Origin: Collinsella sp. AF02-46-1
GTDB taxonomy: Bacteria; Actinomycetota; Coriobacteriia; Coriobacteriales; Coriobacteriaceae
Direction: 5' to 3'
Assembly (NCBI GenBank): GCA_934876235.1
Contig: CAKXKM010000047.1
Coordinates: 1-7,675, forward strand
Length of the DNA stretch: 7,675 nucleotides
Shown: positions 1 through 5,555 of the stretch, piece by piece
Layout: each line of letters opens with the position of its first letter
How positions within the stretch are numbered: position 1 is the first letter of the stretch
Translations under genes and position numbers: made by a program
Notes under the pieces: model-generated
Seen by the model: the letters and a program-made list of their open reading frames with translations, nothing else
What the model was told of the DNA's origin: nothing
The model's database searches: none

Positions 1-314
1 ATGTTGGCGTTGAGCTCGCGACGGGCATACAGGGCGGAGGTCATGTCGCGAACCAGGGCGCAACGGGCGCCGGGAACCTTGTTGACAGCGTTGGTGATGC
101 CGATGCCGGTGCCGCACAGGGCCACGCCAAAGTCGGCCTTGCCGCTGGCAACGGCCTCGCCCACGGCCTTACCGTAGATGGGATAGTGCGTACGGGTGTG
201 GCTGTAGGTGCCACAGTCGAGCACCTTGTAGCCAGCCTGCTCCAGGCGGTCGGCCAGATAGATCTTCTCGTCCGTAACGATATGGTCGCAACCGATTGCG
301 ATGGTCTTCTTCAT
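1..314 (-). CDS. lacB: Galactose-6-phosphate isomerase subunit LacB, partial (C-terminus beyond the left edge)
   Basis: With LacA this protein converts D-galactose-6-phosphate to D-tagatose-6-phosphate in the cytoplasm. The reading frame runs without a stop from ATG at 314 to the left edge, giving 104 residues. The family is about 170 residues long, so roughly the last 65 are missing. It belongs to the RpiB/LacAB family: the N-terminus is MKKTIAIGCDH, then THYPIYGKAVGEAV at about 42-55, and LCGTGIG at about 66-72, where Cys67 is at the position of the RpiB-type catalytic cysteine. NAVNKVPG and ALVRDMTSALYAR follow, both typical of LacB. The start is supported by a GAAAGGA ribosome site about 7 bases upstream. 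It lies 63 bases downstream of lacA on the same strand with no terminator between, so the two are almost certainly co-transcribed. lacC and lacD would be expected further left. Confidence 0.95.
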   Translation of the reverse strand, partial: MKKTIAIGCDHIVTDEKIYLADRLEQAGYKVLDCGTYSHTRTHYPIYGKAVGEAVASGKADFGVALCGTGIGITNAVNKVPGARCALVRDMTSALYARRELNAN

Positions 315-377
315 CAGAACGTCCTTTCGTCTGAATTCACAAGTTGAGGTAGAAGTTCGAGTTCTCGGTGGCTCTCG

Positions 378-806
378 TTAGGCCATCTTGTTGAGCATGT
401 CGACACGGATCTGGTGACGGCCGCCGGCGTACTGAGCGCGCAGGAACTCGCGGGCGATCTTCTTGGCGACCTCGGTGCCCACAACGCCCGGGCCCATGGT
501 GACCATGCGCGAGCCGTTGTGCTCACGGGTCATGTAAGCGGAACGCTCGTCGGAAATGTTGGCGACGACCATGCCCTTGATCTTGACGGCGGCCATATAG
601 GAGCCGACGCCGTACTTATCGAATGCGAAGCCCTGGGAATCCTTGTGCTCCAGCAGGTCCTTGGCAACGGCGGTCGCGGAATCGACAAAGTCCGCGGCAG
701 GGGTCTCGGAATAGTCGACGACCTCGTGACCGTCGGCGATGAGCATCTCCTTGATGGACTCCTTCATCGACATACCGTCGGCATCGGAAGCGATTACAAC
801 CCTCAT
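378..806 (-). CDS. lacA: Galactose-6-phosphate isomerase subunit LacA
   Basis: This is the partner of LacB in the heteromeric isomerase that makes tagatose-6-phosphate from galactose-6-phosphate. The 142 residues match the normal LacA length. Family landmarks are MRVVIASDADG at the N-terminus, DFVDSATAVAKD at about 39-50, KIKGMVVANISDERS at about 75-89, YMTREHNGSRM at about 91-101, and the C-terminal GGRHQIRVDMLNKM, which is nearly identical to LacA of staphylococci and streptococci as I recall them. Where LacB has the catalytic cysteine (LCGTG), LacA has FDKYG with Asp63 at that position. This fits LacA contributing to a shared active site but lacking its own cysteine. A very good AAGGAGGA ribosome site at 811-818 supports the ATG at 806. 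It is the first gene of the lacAB unit; the promoter region lies between it and the insertion sequence. Confidence 0.97.
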   Translation of the reverse strand: MRVVIASDADGMSMKESIKEMLIADGHEVVDYSETPAADFVDSATAVAKDLLEHKDSQGFAFDKYGVGSYMAAVKIKGMVVANISDERSAYMTREHNGSRMVTMGPGVVGTEVAKKIAREFLRAQYAGGRHQIRVDMLNKMA

Positions 807-1040
807 GACATCCTCCTTGAGAGATACGCAGGTGCGTAGTTTCTGTTTGGAAGTGTTGAATCGCGTTCAGGTCCGGGCATCTGAATGTGCGGTTCTTCAC
901 TGTTCATGTTTATTTGAACACATTCGAACAGTAACTGCAACAACTATTTGTTTATCTTTGTTCTTTTTTGAACAAATATCGTTCACGGATGATTGCTGAC
1001 CGTTTGAGCCGGGCGCGGACGTAGCGACCATGTGTTCAAC
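807..1040 (-). promoter_or_regulatory. lacAB leader and promoter region with GAACA/TGTTC repeats
   Basis: This non-coding stretch between lacA and the insertion sequence is AT-rich from about 900 to 980, unlike its surroundings. Visible elements are: TGTTCA (901-906) with TGAACA (915-920) as an inverted repeat with an 8-base gap; a further CGAACA at 925-930, about 10 bases after the preceding GAACA; a perfect inverted repeat TTTGTTC (957-963), six T, GAACAAA (970-976); and CGTTCACGG at 980-988, a 9-mer also found in the lacF promoter region. On the minus strand a weak -35-like TTGCAG followed 17 bases later by TCAAAT near 915-943 is the best promoter guess, but it is poor. The region is probably the lacAB control region. 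TGTTC..GAACA half-sites resemble those of DeoR/GlpR-type repressors, the class to which LacR of Firmicutes lac operons belongs; that link is inference. Confidence 0.55.
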
Positions 1041-1047
1041 AAATCAG

Positions 1048-1070
1048 AACCACCCTTAAAAAGGGTGGTT
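1048..1070 (-). repeat. IS right-end hairpin
   Basis: This is a perfect 10-bp inverted repeat, AACCACCCTT / AAGGGTGGTT, with a 3-base loop. The same AACCACCC...GGGTGG core recurs in the hairpin at 1729-1747 at the other end of the element. Paired end hairpins of this kind are what Y1 TnpA transposases bind on single-stranded DNA in the IS200/IS605 family. A role as a weak bidirectional terminator shielding lacAB from tnpA transcription is possible. Confidence 0.75.
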
Positions 1071-1182
1071 TGCTCTTAGGGTATAACCCACGGGCCCCGG
1101 GCTCGCGTCTAAAGGCGCGGGCCCGGACTTCGTCCAGGCCTAGTGCATCTTGACCCGTGGCGCGCCGGTCGAACCGGCGGGA

Positions 1183-1641
1183 TCACCCCCTCTTGAAGGG
1201 GTCCTCGTACTCCTTCACGCTCAGCTTGTCCAGCGCGATGTCGTGGGACTCCTGCTCCCTGATGTACTTGGCGATCGTCGCCTCGTTCAGGCCGACGGTG
1301 GACACGTAGTAGCCCTCCGCCCAGAACTTCCTGTTGCCGAACTTGTACTTGAGGTTGGCGTGCCTGTCGAATATCATCAGCGAGCTCTTCCCCTTCAGGT
1401 AGCCCATGACGCTCGCGACGCTGTACTTCGGCGGGATCGCCAGCAGCACGTGCACGTGGCCGGGCATCAGGTGCCCCTCGATTATCTCGATCCCCTTGTA
1501 CTCGCACAGCTTCCTGAGGATCTCCCCTATGTCGCTCCTGATTTGGTTGTAGATCACTTTGCGCCTATACTTCGGCGTGAACACGATGTGGTACTTGCAC
1601 ATCCACTTCGTGTGGGAAAGGCTGTAGGCCTTCTGGGCCAT
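1183..1641 (-). CDS. tnpA: IS200/IS605-family Y1 HUH transposase TnpA
   Basis: This is the single-strand transposase that cuts and rejoins IS ends as circular single-stranded intermediates. From the ATG at 1641 it has 152 residues, the usual IS200 TnpA size. The start MAQKAYSLSHTKWMCKYHIV is the standard family N-terminus; the frame is open 14 codons further up to an ATG at 1683, but AAGGGG just before 1641 and family length favour the shorter form. Motifs are VFTPKYRRKVIYNQ, GHLMPGHVHVLLAIPP with the metal-binding HUH pair (HVH), YLKGKSS, FWAEGYYVSTVGLNEATI, and KYIREQE carrying the catalytic tyrosine. It ends LSVKEYEDPFKRG, as expected for a complete protein. One oddity: the residue before the HUH motif is Gly where PDHVH is usual. 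Translation is probably kept low by its leader (see the SD-hiding stem). Confidence 0.95.
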   Translation of the reverse strand: MAQKAYSLSHTKWMCKYHIVFTPKYRRKVIYNQIRSDIGEILRKLCEYKGIEIIEGHLMPGHVHVLLAIPPKYSVASVMGYLKGKSSLMIFDRHANLKYKFGNRKFWAEGYYVSTVGLNEATIAKYIREQESHDIALDKLSVKEYEDPFKRG

Positions 1642-1646
1642 GGCGA

Positions 1647-1708
1647 CCACCCCTTCGACTCGAATTCTTGACGGCCTGAACAATCGTCAATATCGGTCGG
1701 AGGGGTGG
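1647..1708 (-). promoter_or_regulatory. tnpA leader stem that hides the ribosome binding site
   Basis: In the minus-strand transcript the leader segment CCACCCCU (from 1708 to 1701) is exactly complementary to AGGGGUGG (from 1654 to 1647). The latter contains the tnpA Shine-Dalgarno sequence, 5 bases before the ATG at 1641. Between the arms lies a second possible stem, TTGACG (1668-1673) with CGTCAA (1685-1690). Just upstream is GGCTTT-GT-AAAGCC (1707-1720), which competes by two bases for the outer arm. IS200 of Salmonella is known to repress tnpA by a leader stem that sequesters the SD; the same design here is inferred from the complementarity alone. Confidence 0.55.
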
Positions 1709-1728
1709 CTTTGTAAAGCCGTTTGTCT

Positions 1729-1774
1729 CCACCCGCGTAGCGGGTGGTTCAAAGCTGGCCGCTGCGCGGCCAGC
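1729..1774 (-). repeat. Two adjacent GC-rich hairpins at the IS left end
   Basis: The first stem is CCACCCGC/GCGGGTGG (1729-1747, loop GTA). The second is GCTGGCCGC/GCGGCCAGC (1754-1774, loop TGC). Both are perfect. The first shares its CCACCC core with the right-end hairpin and is the likely TnpA recognition hairpin. The second is followed on the minus strand by only three T, so it could act as a transcription barrier, as the left end of IS200 is known to do, or could be a second terminator for lacF. Which of the two stems marks the true left end is unclear. Confidence 0.65.
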
Positions 1775-1784
1775 AGACTAAAGT

Positions 1785-1828
1785 CTTGAAAAGAAAAAGC
1801 CCTGTCGCGAGTCTGCGGCAGAGCTTTT
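1785..1828 (-). terminator. Intrinsic terminator of lacF
   Basis: The arms AAAAGCTCTGCCGC (1828 to 1815 on the minus strand) and GCGACAGGGCTTTT (1808 to 1795) form a 14-bp stem with one mismatch and one G-U pair around a 6-base loop. It is followed on the minus strand by TTTTTCTTTTC. It starts 28 bases after the lacF stop codon. The A-run on the other side gives the stem some terminator character in the plus direction too. Confidence 0.85.
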
Positions 1829-1855
1829 GGAAGGGGACTTGGTTGTGCGGACTCG

Positions 1856-2194
1856 TTAGGCGAGCTTGGCCTCGAGCTCGGCGATGCGCTTGTAGGCATC
1901 GATGGTAAAGCGGGTCTGCTTCTCCAGGATCATAGTGGTCATGAGAGTGTCCTGAGCGTGAGCCATGATGAAGGTCATCTCCATCTCGCCACCGCCGGCC
2001 TCCTGCGAAAGCAGCTTGGTCTGCGTGTCGTGGGCACCGATGAGCGCATCGCTGGCATCCTTGTGCAGCTGCTCGGCCTTCTCAAAATCACCCTCGCGAG
2101 CAGCATCGAGCGCTGCAAGCAGATCGGTCTGGGCGTCACCTGCGTATGCGACGATCTCGAATCCAACCATCGAGATTTCTTCTTTGGTTGCCAT
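1856..2194 (-). CDS. lacF: Lactose-specific PTS enzyme IIA (LacF)
   Basis: This is a soluble phosphocarrier of the lactose/cellobiose PTS family: it takes phosphate from HPr and hands it to the IIB domain of LacE. The 112 residues are close to the family's 100-110. It is all-helical in pattern and works as a trimer in this family. The N-terminus is MATKEEISMVGFEIVAYAGDAQTDLLAALDAA; the conserved segment EMTFIMAHAQDTLMTT contains His79, the expected phosphorylation site, and Asp82, at the position of the metal-binding aspartate at the trimer centre. The ATG at 2194 has GAAAGGAA 6 bases upstream. It is transcribed alone or with the upstream lacI, 214 bases away on the same strand, and is followed by a strong terminator. 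It is encoded apart from lacE, which lies on the opposite strand beyond lacI, so the two halves of the transporter depend on separate promoters. Confidence 0.95.
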   Translation of the reverse strand: MATKEEISMVGFEIVAYAGDAQTDLLAALDAAREGDFEKAEQLHKDASDALIGAHDTQTKLLSQEAGGGEMEMTFIMAHAQDTLMTTMILEKQTRFTIDAYKRIAELEAKLA

Positions 2195-2302
2195 ATTGCG
2201 TTCCTTTCACATATGAACCAATGGAGAGCATCGCGTCCGGGCATACGCGCTGCGTTCTGTATGGCAGAAACATTAACATTCAAACAAAAAAGAACAACGC
2301 AA

Positions 2303-2348
2303 AACATAATTTCAAGCTATGAACGGTCAATTTTCACCCGTGAACGGT
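2303..2348 (-). promoter_or_regulatory. Probable lacF promoter with TGAACGGT direct repeats
   Basis: On the minus strand a -35-like TTGACC (2330 to 2325) is followed after 16 bases by TATGTT (2308 to 2303), about 110 bases before the lacF start. Two exact copies of TGAACGGT (plus-strand reading, 2320-2327 and 2341-2348) are 21 bases apart, two helical turns. The proximal copy overlaps the -35. Nearby are CGAACAATATCAAACA (2362-2377) and TTCAAACAAAAAAGAACAA (2279-2297), which resemble elements before lacA. This looks like an operator array for a regulator distinct from the one reading the lacI-lacE sites. The rest of the 2195-2408 gap shows no small gene and no clear terminator for lacI. Confidence 0.5.
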
Positions 2349-2408
2349 TTCCAAACCATTTCGAACAATATCAAACATGATTAACGGAAACCCAAACAGG
2401 ACCGCGCC

Positions 2409-3413
2409 CTAGCGCAAATCGCGCACCGTATCGCCCTCTACGAGCACGCCGGGGATCAGCATGTGCTCCACGCCAGACGCACCCCCCTCGGCACCGGCGA
2501 TCTTATCGACTGCCCACATGCCGACACGCCTGTTGTCAAAGCGCACGGTGGTCAGGCGACGGTCGGGCACGATATCGCCCAGGCTGTCATCAACACCCAC
2601 CACGCTCACGTCCTCGGGCACACGCCTTCCGCGCGACTCGAGCCCGCGAATGCAGCCGTAGGCCATGGCGTCGTTGGAAGCATAGATGGCAGTACAGGTC
2701 GGATCGTCCGCCAGAGCCTGGCCTGCGGCATATCCGCTCTGCGCCGTCCAATCGCCACGGATGAGTCGCGGCAGCTCAATACCATGTGCGCGCAATGTCT
2801 CGCGCCAGCCTTCCTCGCGCTGCATGCCCGAAAGCGAGCGCTCGGGGCACGAGATAAAGTGCACGGTCTTGTGCCCCTGCCCCAGCAAGTACTCGACCAC
2901 CTGGCGCGAGCAATCGAACTGGTCGTTATCGACCGTAGAGCACAGCGGGTGCTCCAACATCGTAACGAGCACCGTCTGCATACCGGGCAGCGGCTCGAAG
3001 GTGCCAAAGTCCGCCGGCATGCGATTCATGATCACGACCACGCCGTCTACCGGCAGCGCGCTCATGCGCGACGATGCGCTCTCGAGGGTATAGGGATGTC
3101 CATCTACTTTAGTGAGGGTGATGGCGTAGCCGTGCTTATCGGCGGCGGCGGCAAAGCCCTCCATACGGTCGAGGTTGCCGGTACCGGTAATGTTGAACAT
3201 GGCGACGCCGACGGTCTTAAACTTGCCACGGCGCAGCGATCGACCGGCAAAATTGGGGCGATACCCCAGCTCGCGCATGGCGGCACGCACGCGCTCCTTG
3301 GTCTCAGGGCGTACGCTGGGCGAATCGTGGACGGTGCGCGAGACTGTCTGCTCCGAGACGCCCGCGAGACGCGCCACATCCTTAACGGATACCGATTTTT
3401 TAACAGCGGCCAT
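2409..3413 (-). CDS. LacI-family transcriptional regulator, likely local lac regulator
   Basis: This is a DNA-binding sugar-responsive regulator of 334 residues, normal for LacI/GalR. The N-terminal helix-turn-helix is VSVKDVARLAGVSEQTVSRTV (about 8-28), with recognition helix residues EQTVSR, then VRPETKERVRAAMRELGYRPN and the hinge FAGRSLRRGKFKTVGV, where Leu60 is the minor-groove leucine that wedges into a central CpG. The rest is a periplasmic-binding-like core: VDGVVVIMNR at about 121-130, STVDNDQFDCSRQVVEYLLGQGH at about 159-181, YASNDAMAYGCIRGL, PEDVSVVGVDDS, and the C-terminal IPGVLVEGDTVRDL. It is divergent from lacE, and a CpG-centred operator-like site ends 16 bases upstream of its ATG, suggesting autoregulation. 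The ribosome site is weak (AGAAAGA). The effector is not deducible; lactose-derived sugar phosphates or galactosides are reasonable guesses. lac operons of Firmicutes usually use a DeoR-type LacR instead, so no gene symbol is given. Confidence 0.9.
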   Translation of the reverse strand: MAAVKKSVSVKDVARLAGVSEQTVSRTVHDSPSVRPETKERVRAAMRELGYRPNFAGRSLRRGKFKTVGVAMFNITGTGNLDRMEGFAAAADKHGYAITLTKVDGHPYTLESASSRMSALPVDGVVVIMNRMPADFGTFEPLPGMQTVLVTMLEHPLCSTVDNDQFDCSRQVVEYLLGQGHKTVHFISCPERSLSGMQREEGWRETLRAHGIELPRLIRGDWTAQSGYAAGQALADDPTCTAIYASNDAMAYGCIRGLESRGRRVPEDVSVVGVDDSLGDIVPDRRLTTVRFDNRRVGMWAVDKIAGAEGGASGVEHMLIPGVLVEGDTVRDLR

Positions 3414-3428
3414 AGGTCGATCTTTCTA

Positions 3429-3442
3429 TGTCAACGATGCCA
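3429..3442. promoter_or_regulatory. Operator-like site O1, at the lacI start
   Basis: TGTCAACGATGCCA differs from the site at 3574 by two bases. It is centred on CpG between 3435 and 3436 and lies 16 bases before the lacI ATG. It also overlaps a perfect inverted repeat GATGCCATTGGTGGCATC at 3436-3453 (7-bp arms, 4-base centre). Binding here would be expected to block lacI expression. Confidence 0.55.
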
Positions 3443-3573
3443 TTGGTGGCATCCTGCGCAGTCAAATGAAACGTCTTCAAGTATATCCAACGCCTCCCCC
3501 ACCATACGCTCACCACCCAAAACCTACCGTTCACCGACATTTTTGCTTCCCCGAACGGCTTTTGTCGCCCAAA

Positions 3574-3587
3574 TGTTAACGTTGCCA
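3574..3587. promoter_or_regulatory. Operator-like site O2, middle of the lacI-lacE region
   Basis: TGTTAACGTTGCCA has a CpG centre flanked by AACGTT and outer TG/CA, the form of LacI-family (and cre-like) operators. The symmetry extends outward by AA/TT to 3572-3589. Its centre is 145 bases from O1 and 120 bases from O3. Confidence 0.6.
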
Positions 3588-3678
3588 TTGTGCAAACACA
3601 GAGCCACCGGGCGGCTCAAACGTTTACGCGCAAGGAATCGACGGTTCGCAGGCACAGGGACCATCGGTTCGCGTCTTA

Positions 3679-3693
3679 TTTTGTGTCACAAAA
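3679..3693. promoter_or_regulatory. Perfect 15-bp palindrome abutting operator O3
   Basis: TTTTGTGTCACAAAA is a perfect inverted repeat (7-base arms, central T). Its right arm is also the left outer arm of the operator that follows, so the stretch 3678-3712 reads ATTTTG, CAAAAT, ATTTTG in turn. It could be a site for a second regulator competing with the LacI-type protein. It is not a Crp consensus, since the TGTG/CACA arms are only one base apart. Confidence 0.45.
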
Positions 3694-3712
3694 TGGCAAC
3701 GTCAACATTTTG
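3689..3712. promoter_or_regulatory. Operator-like site O3, next to the lacE promoter
   Basis: The core TGGCAACGTCAACA (3694-3707) is the reverse-oriented equivalent of O2, from which its complement differs at only one of 14 bases. Outer arms CAAAATG (3689-3695) and CATTTTG (3706-3712) are perfectly symmetric around the central CpG. It abuts or overlaps the proposed lacE -35, so bound regulator would hinder RNA polymerase. Confidence 0.65.
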
Positions 3713-3737
3713 GCAACCGAACGCCAAAAGCTACCAT
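3710..3737 (+). promoter_or_regulatory. Possible lacE promoter
   Basis: TTGGCA (3710-3715) and TACCAT (3732-3737) are spaced 16 bases apart and each match four of six consensus bases. The lacE ATG is 33 bases further on, with AGGAG at 3760-3764. This is the best pair I find downstream of O3, but it is not strong. Elsewhere in the 357-base lacI-lacE gap I see an imperfect palindrome at 3601-3617 (GAGCC...GGCTC), two CGGTTCGC copies (3642-3649, 3665-3672) and a TATACT on the minus strand (3485 to 3480) that might serve lacI. There is no small gene. Confidence 0.35.
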
Positions 3738-3770
3738 CGTTGTTAACCCACCGACTCTTAGGAGCATTGC

Positions 3771-5546
3771 ATGGAGCAACTTATCGCCATCATCGAAAAG
3801 GGCCAGCCCTTTTTCAACGCGATCGCCCGCAACAAGTACCTCAAGGCGATTCGCGACGGCTTTATCTCCGTCATCCCCATCATCATCTTCTCGTCCATCT
3901 TCTGCCTGGTAGCCTCGGTCCCCAACATCTGGGGTTTCTACTGGCCCGATGACATCAACAACGCCCTGTGGAAGTGCTACAACTACTCCATGGGTATCCT
4001 GGCCATCGCCTGCGCTGCCACCACGGCCAAGCACTTCGCCGACGCTCAGAACCGCGATCTGCCCAAGAACAACCAGATCAACTTCATCTCGTGCATGTGC
4101 GCGGCCATCATCGGCTTCTTGCTCCTTTCGAGCGACACGATCGCCACGGACGCTGCCAGCGGCTTCAACACCACCTACCTTGGTTCCAAAGGCCTGCTGA
4201 CCGCCTTTATCGCTGCGTTTGTGACCGGCATCATCTACAAGTTCTTCATTAAGCGCAACATCACCGTCAAGATGCCCGAGCAGGTTCCGCCCAACATCTC
4301 GCAGACCTTTAAGGACATCATCCCCTTCTCCGTCTGCATCACCGTCTTTTGGGTCTTTGACATCGTCTTCCGCGCTGCCTTTGGCTTCTGCTTTGCCCAG
4401 GGCGTCATCCAGGTGTTCCAGCCCCTGTTCACCGCTGCCGACGGCTATATCGGTCTCGCTGTGATCTACGGCGCCATGAGCCTGTTCTGGTTCGTCGGCG
4501 TCCACGGTCCCTCGATCGTCGAGCCCGCCATCGCCGCCGCCCTCGTTGCCAACATGACCGACAACCTGGCTGCGTTCCAGGCCGGCCAGCACGCTTCCGC
4601 TGTCCTGACCCAGGGTGCCCAGTACTTCGTCGTCTGCATGGGCGGCACCGGCGCCACGCTTGTCCTGGTCTTTATGTTCTGCTTCCTGGCCAAGTCCCAG
4701 GAGATGCGCGCCGTCGGTAAGGCCGCCATCGTTCCCGTCTGCTTCGCTGTCAACGAGCCGCTGCTGTTCGCCGCGCCCATCGTGCTCAACCCCGTCTTCT
4801 TTGTCCCGTTTGTCTTTGCCCCGATCGCCAACATCTGGATCCTCAAGATCTTTATCGACTTCTTGGGCATGAACGGCTTTATGTACACCCTGCCCTGGAC
4901 CGTCCCCGGCCCCATCGGCACCATCATGGGCCTGGGCTTCCAGCCGCTCGCCTTTGTGATGCTCGCCCTTATCCTGGTTGTCGACTTTGCCCTGTACTAC
5001 CCGTTCTTCCGTGCCTATGACGCCCAGAAGTGCACCGAGGAGGCCGAGATCTCCCAGGAGGAGCTCGCCGCCAAGAACGCTGAGAAGGCCGCCAAGCTCA
5101 ACGACGCCTTCCAGGGCAAGGCTGACGCCAAGAGCGTTGCCGCCGGCGCTGCTGCCGAGGCCGTGAAGGCCGACGCCCCCGCCGCTTCCGCAGCGCCCGC
5201 CACCGAGGCTGCGACCGCCAGCGACCTCAACGGCAGGCGCGTGCTCGTACTCTGCCAGGGCGGCGGTACCTCGGGCCTGCTCGCCAACGCGCTGGCCAAG
5301 GCTGCCAGGGAGCGCGGTATTAACCTCGAGACCGCTGCCGAGGCCTATGGCAACCACGTTGACATGCTCCCCGACTTTGACCTGGTCGTCCTGGCCCCGC
5401 AGGCCGCAAGCTACCTGGCCGACCTTCAGAAGGACTGCGAGCGCGTGGGCAACAAGTGCGTCGCCTGCCGTGGCAAGCAGTACATCGAGCTCTCCCAGAA
5501 CGGCGACAAGTCTCTCGCCTTCGTAAGCGAGCAACTCTCGAAGTAA
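3771..5546 (+). CDS. lacE: Lactose-specific PTS enzyme IICB (LacE)
   Basis: This membrane permease of the lactose PTS imports lactose and phosphorylates it to lactose-6-phosphate, using phosphate from LacF. It has 591 residues, slightly over the 565-570 usual for LacE. IIC domain, about 1-415: hydrophobic segments near 31-50, 72-85, 104-120, 141-160, 182-206, 226-242, 285-306, 316-352 and 391-410. The loop motif FWFVGVHGP contains His245, and VNEPLLFAAPIVLNP contains Glu329; both correspond to substrate-site residues of this IIC family. Linker, about 418-487: charged, then rich in Ala, Pro and Glu, and longer than usual, which explains the extra length. IIB domain, about 488-591: RVLVLCQGGGTSGLLANALAKAA with Cys495, the phosphorylated cysteine. 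The ATG at 3771 follows AGGAG by 6 bases. It is likely in one operon with lacG, and divergent from lacI. Confidence 0.96.
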   Translation: MEQLIAIIEKGQPFFNAIARNKYLKAIRDGFISVIPIIIFSSIFCLVASVPNIWGFYWPDDINNALWKCYNYSMGILAIACAATTAKHFADAQNRDLPKNNQINFISCMCAAIIGFLLLSSDTIATDAASGFNTTYLGSKGLLTAFIAAFVTGIIYKFFIKRNITVKMPEQVPPNISQTFKDIIPFSVCITVFWVFDIVFRAAFGFCFAQGVIQVFQPLFTAADGYIGLAVIYGAMSLFWFVGVHGPSIVEPAIAAALVANMTDNLAAFQAGQHASAVLTQGAQYFVVCMGGTGATLVLVFMFCFLAKSQEMRAVGKAAIVPVCFAVNEPLLFAAPIVLNPVFFVPFVFAPIANIWILKIFIDFLGMNGFMYTLPWTVPGPIGTIMGLGFQPLAFVMLALILVVDFALYYPFFRAYDAQKCTEEAEISQEELAAKNAEKAAKLNDAFQGKADAKSVAAGAAAEAVKADAPAASAAPATEAATASDLNGRRVLVLCQGGGTSGLLANALAKAARERGINLETAAEAYGNHVDMLPDFDLVVLAPQAASYLADLQKDCERVGNKCVACRGKQYIELSQNGDKSLAFVSEQLSK

Positions 5547-5555
5547 GTAACGCTC

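Larger units (their letters stand above)
1040..1787 (-). mobile_element. IS200-type insertion sequence (IS200/IS605 family, tnpA only)
   Basis: A single transposase gene is flanked by subterminal hairpins and lacks long terminal inverted repeats, as in IS200. Right-end hairpin: AACCACCCTT (1048-1057), loop AAA, AAGGGTGGTT (1061-1070), a perfect 10-bp stem. Left-end side: CCACCCGC (1729-1736), loop GTA, GCGGGTGG (1740-1747); then GCTGGCCGC (1754-1762), loop TGC, GCGGCCAGC (1766-1774); then AGACT-AA-AGTCT (1775-1786). A further imperfect GC hairpin (1097-1107 with 1116-1126) lies between tnpA and the right end. The ends cannot be fixed without an empty-site comparison; the coordinates are good to perhaps 20 bases on each side. 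A length of about 0.7 kb fits IS200. No tnpB is present. The element lies just past the lacF terminator and upstream of the lacAB control region, so it seems to leave both units intact. Confidence 0.85.

Noticed and set aside
1097..1126. tnpA terminator
   Set aside because: The stem is strong but has no T-run on the minus strand; it is better viewed as part of the IS right-end structure.
1150..1671. 173-codon open frame antisense to tnpA
   Set aside because: It is a shadow of tnpA. An antisense RNA to tnpA is possible, as in IS200, but nothing supports a protein.
1642..1683. Upstream ATG extending TnpA by 14 residues
   Set aside because: The added residues are not family-like, and the SD and conserved MAQKAYSLSHTKW start favour 1641.
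3429..3440. lacI promoter -35 TTGACA (minus strand, near 3434 to 3429)
   Set aside because: It lies about 15-20 bases from the ATG, leaving no room for a -10 and a leader, and it falls inside operator O1.
3679..3693. Crp-type binding site
   Set aside because: The TGTG and CACA arms are one base apart instead of the six to eight of a Crp site.
2463..3746. 427-codon open frame antisense to the lacI gene and spanning its promoter
   Set aside because: Low-complexity His/Arg/Ala protein with no domain; it runs across the divergent regulatory region including the operators.
3702..5534. 610-codon open frame antisense to lacE
   Set aside because: It is a mirror of lacE codon bias: rich in Gly, Asp, Val and His repeats, no recognisable domain, no ribosome site, while the plus-strand protein is an unmistakable LacE.
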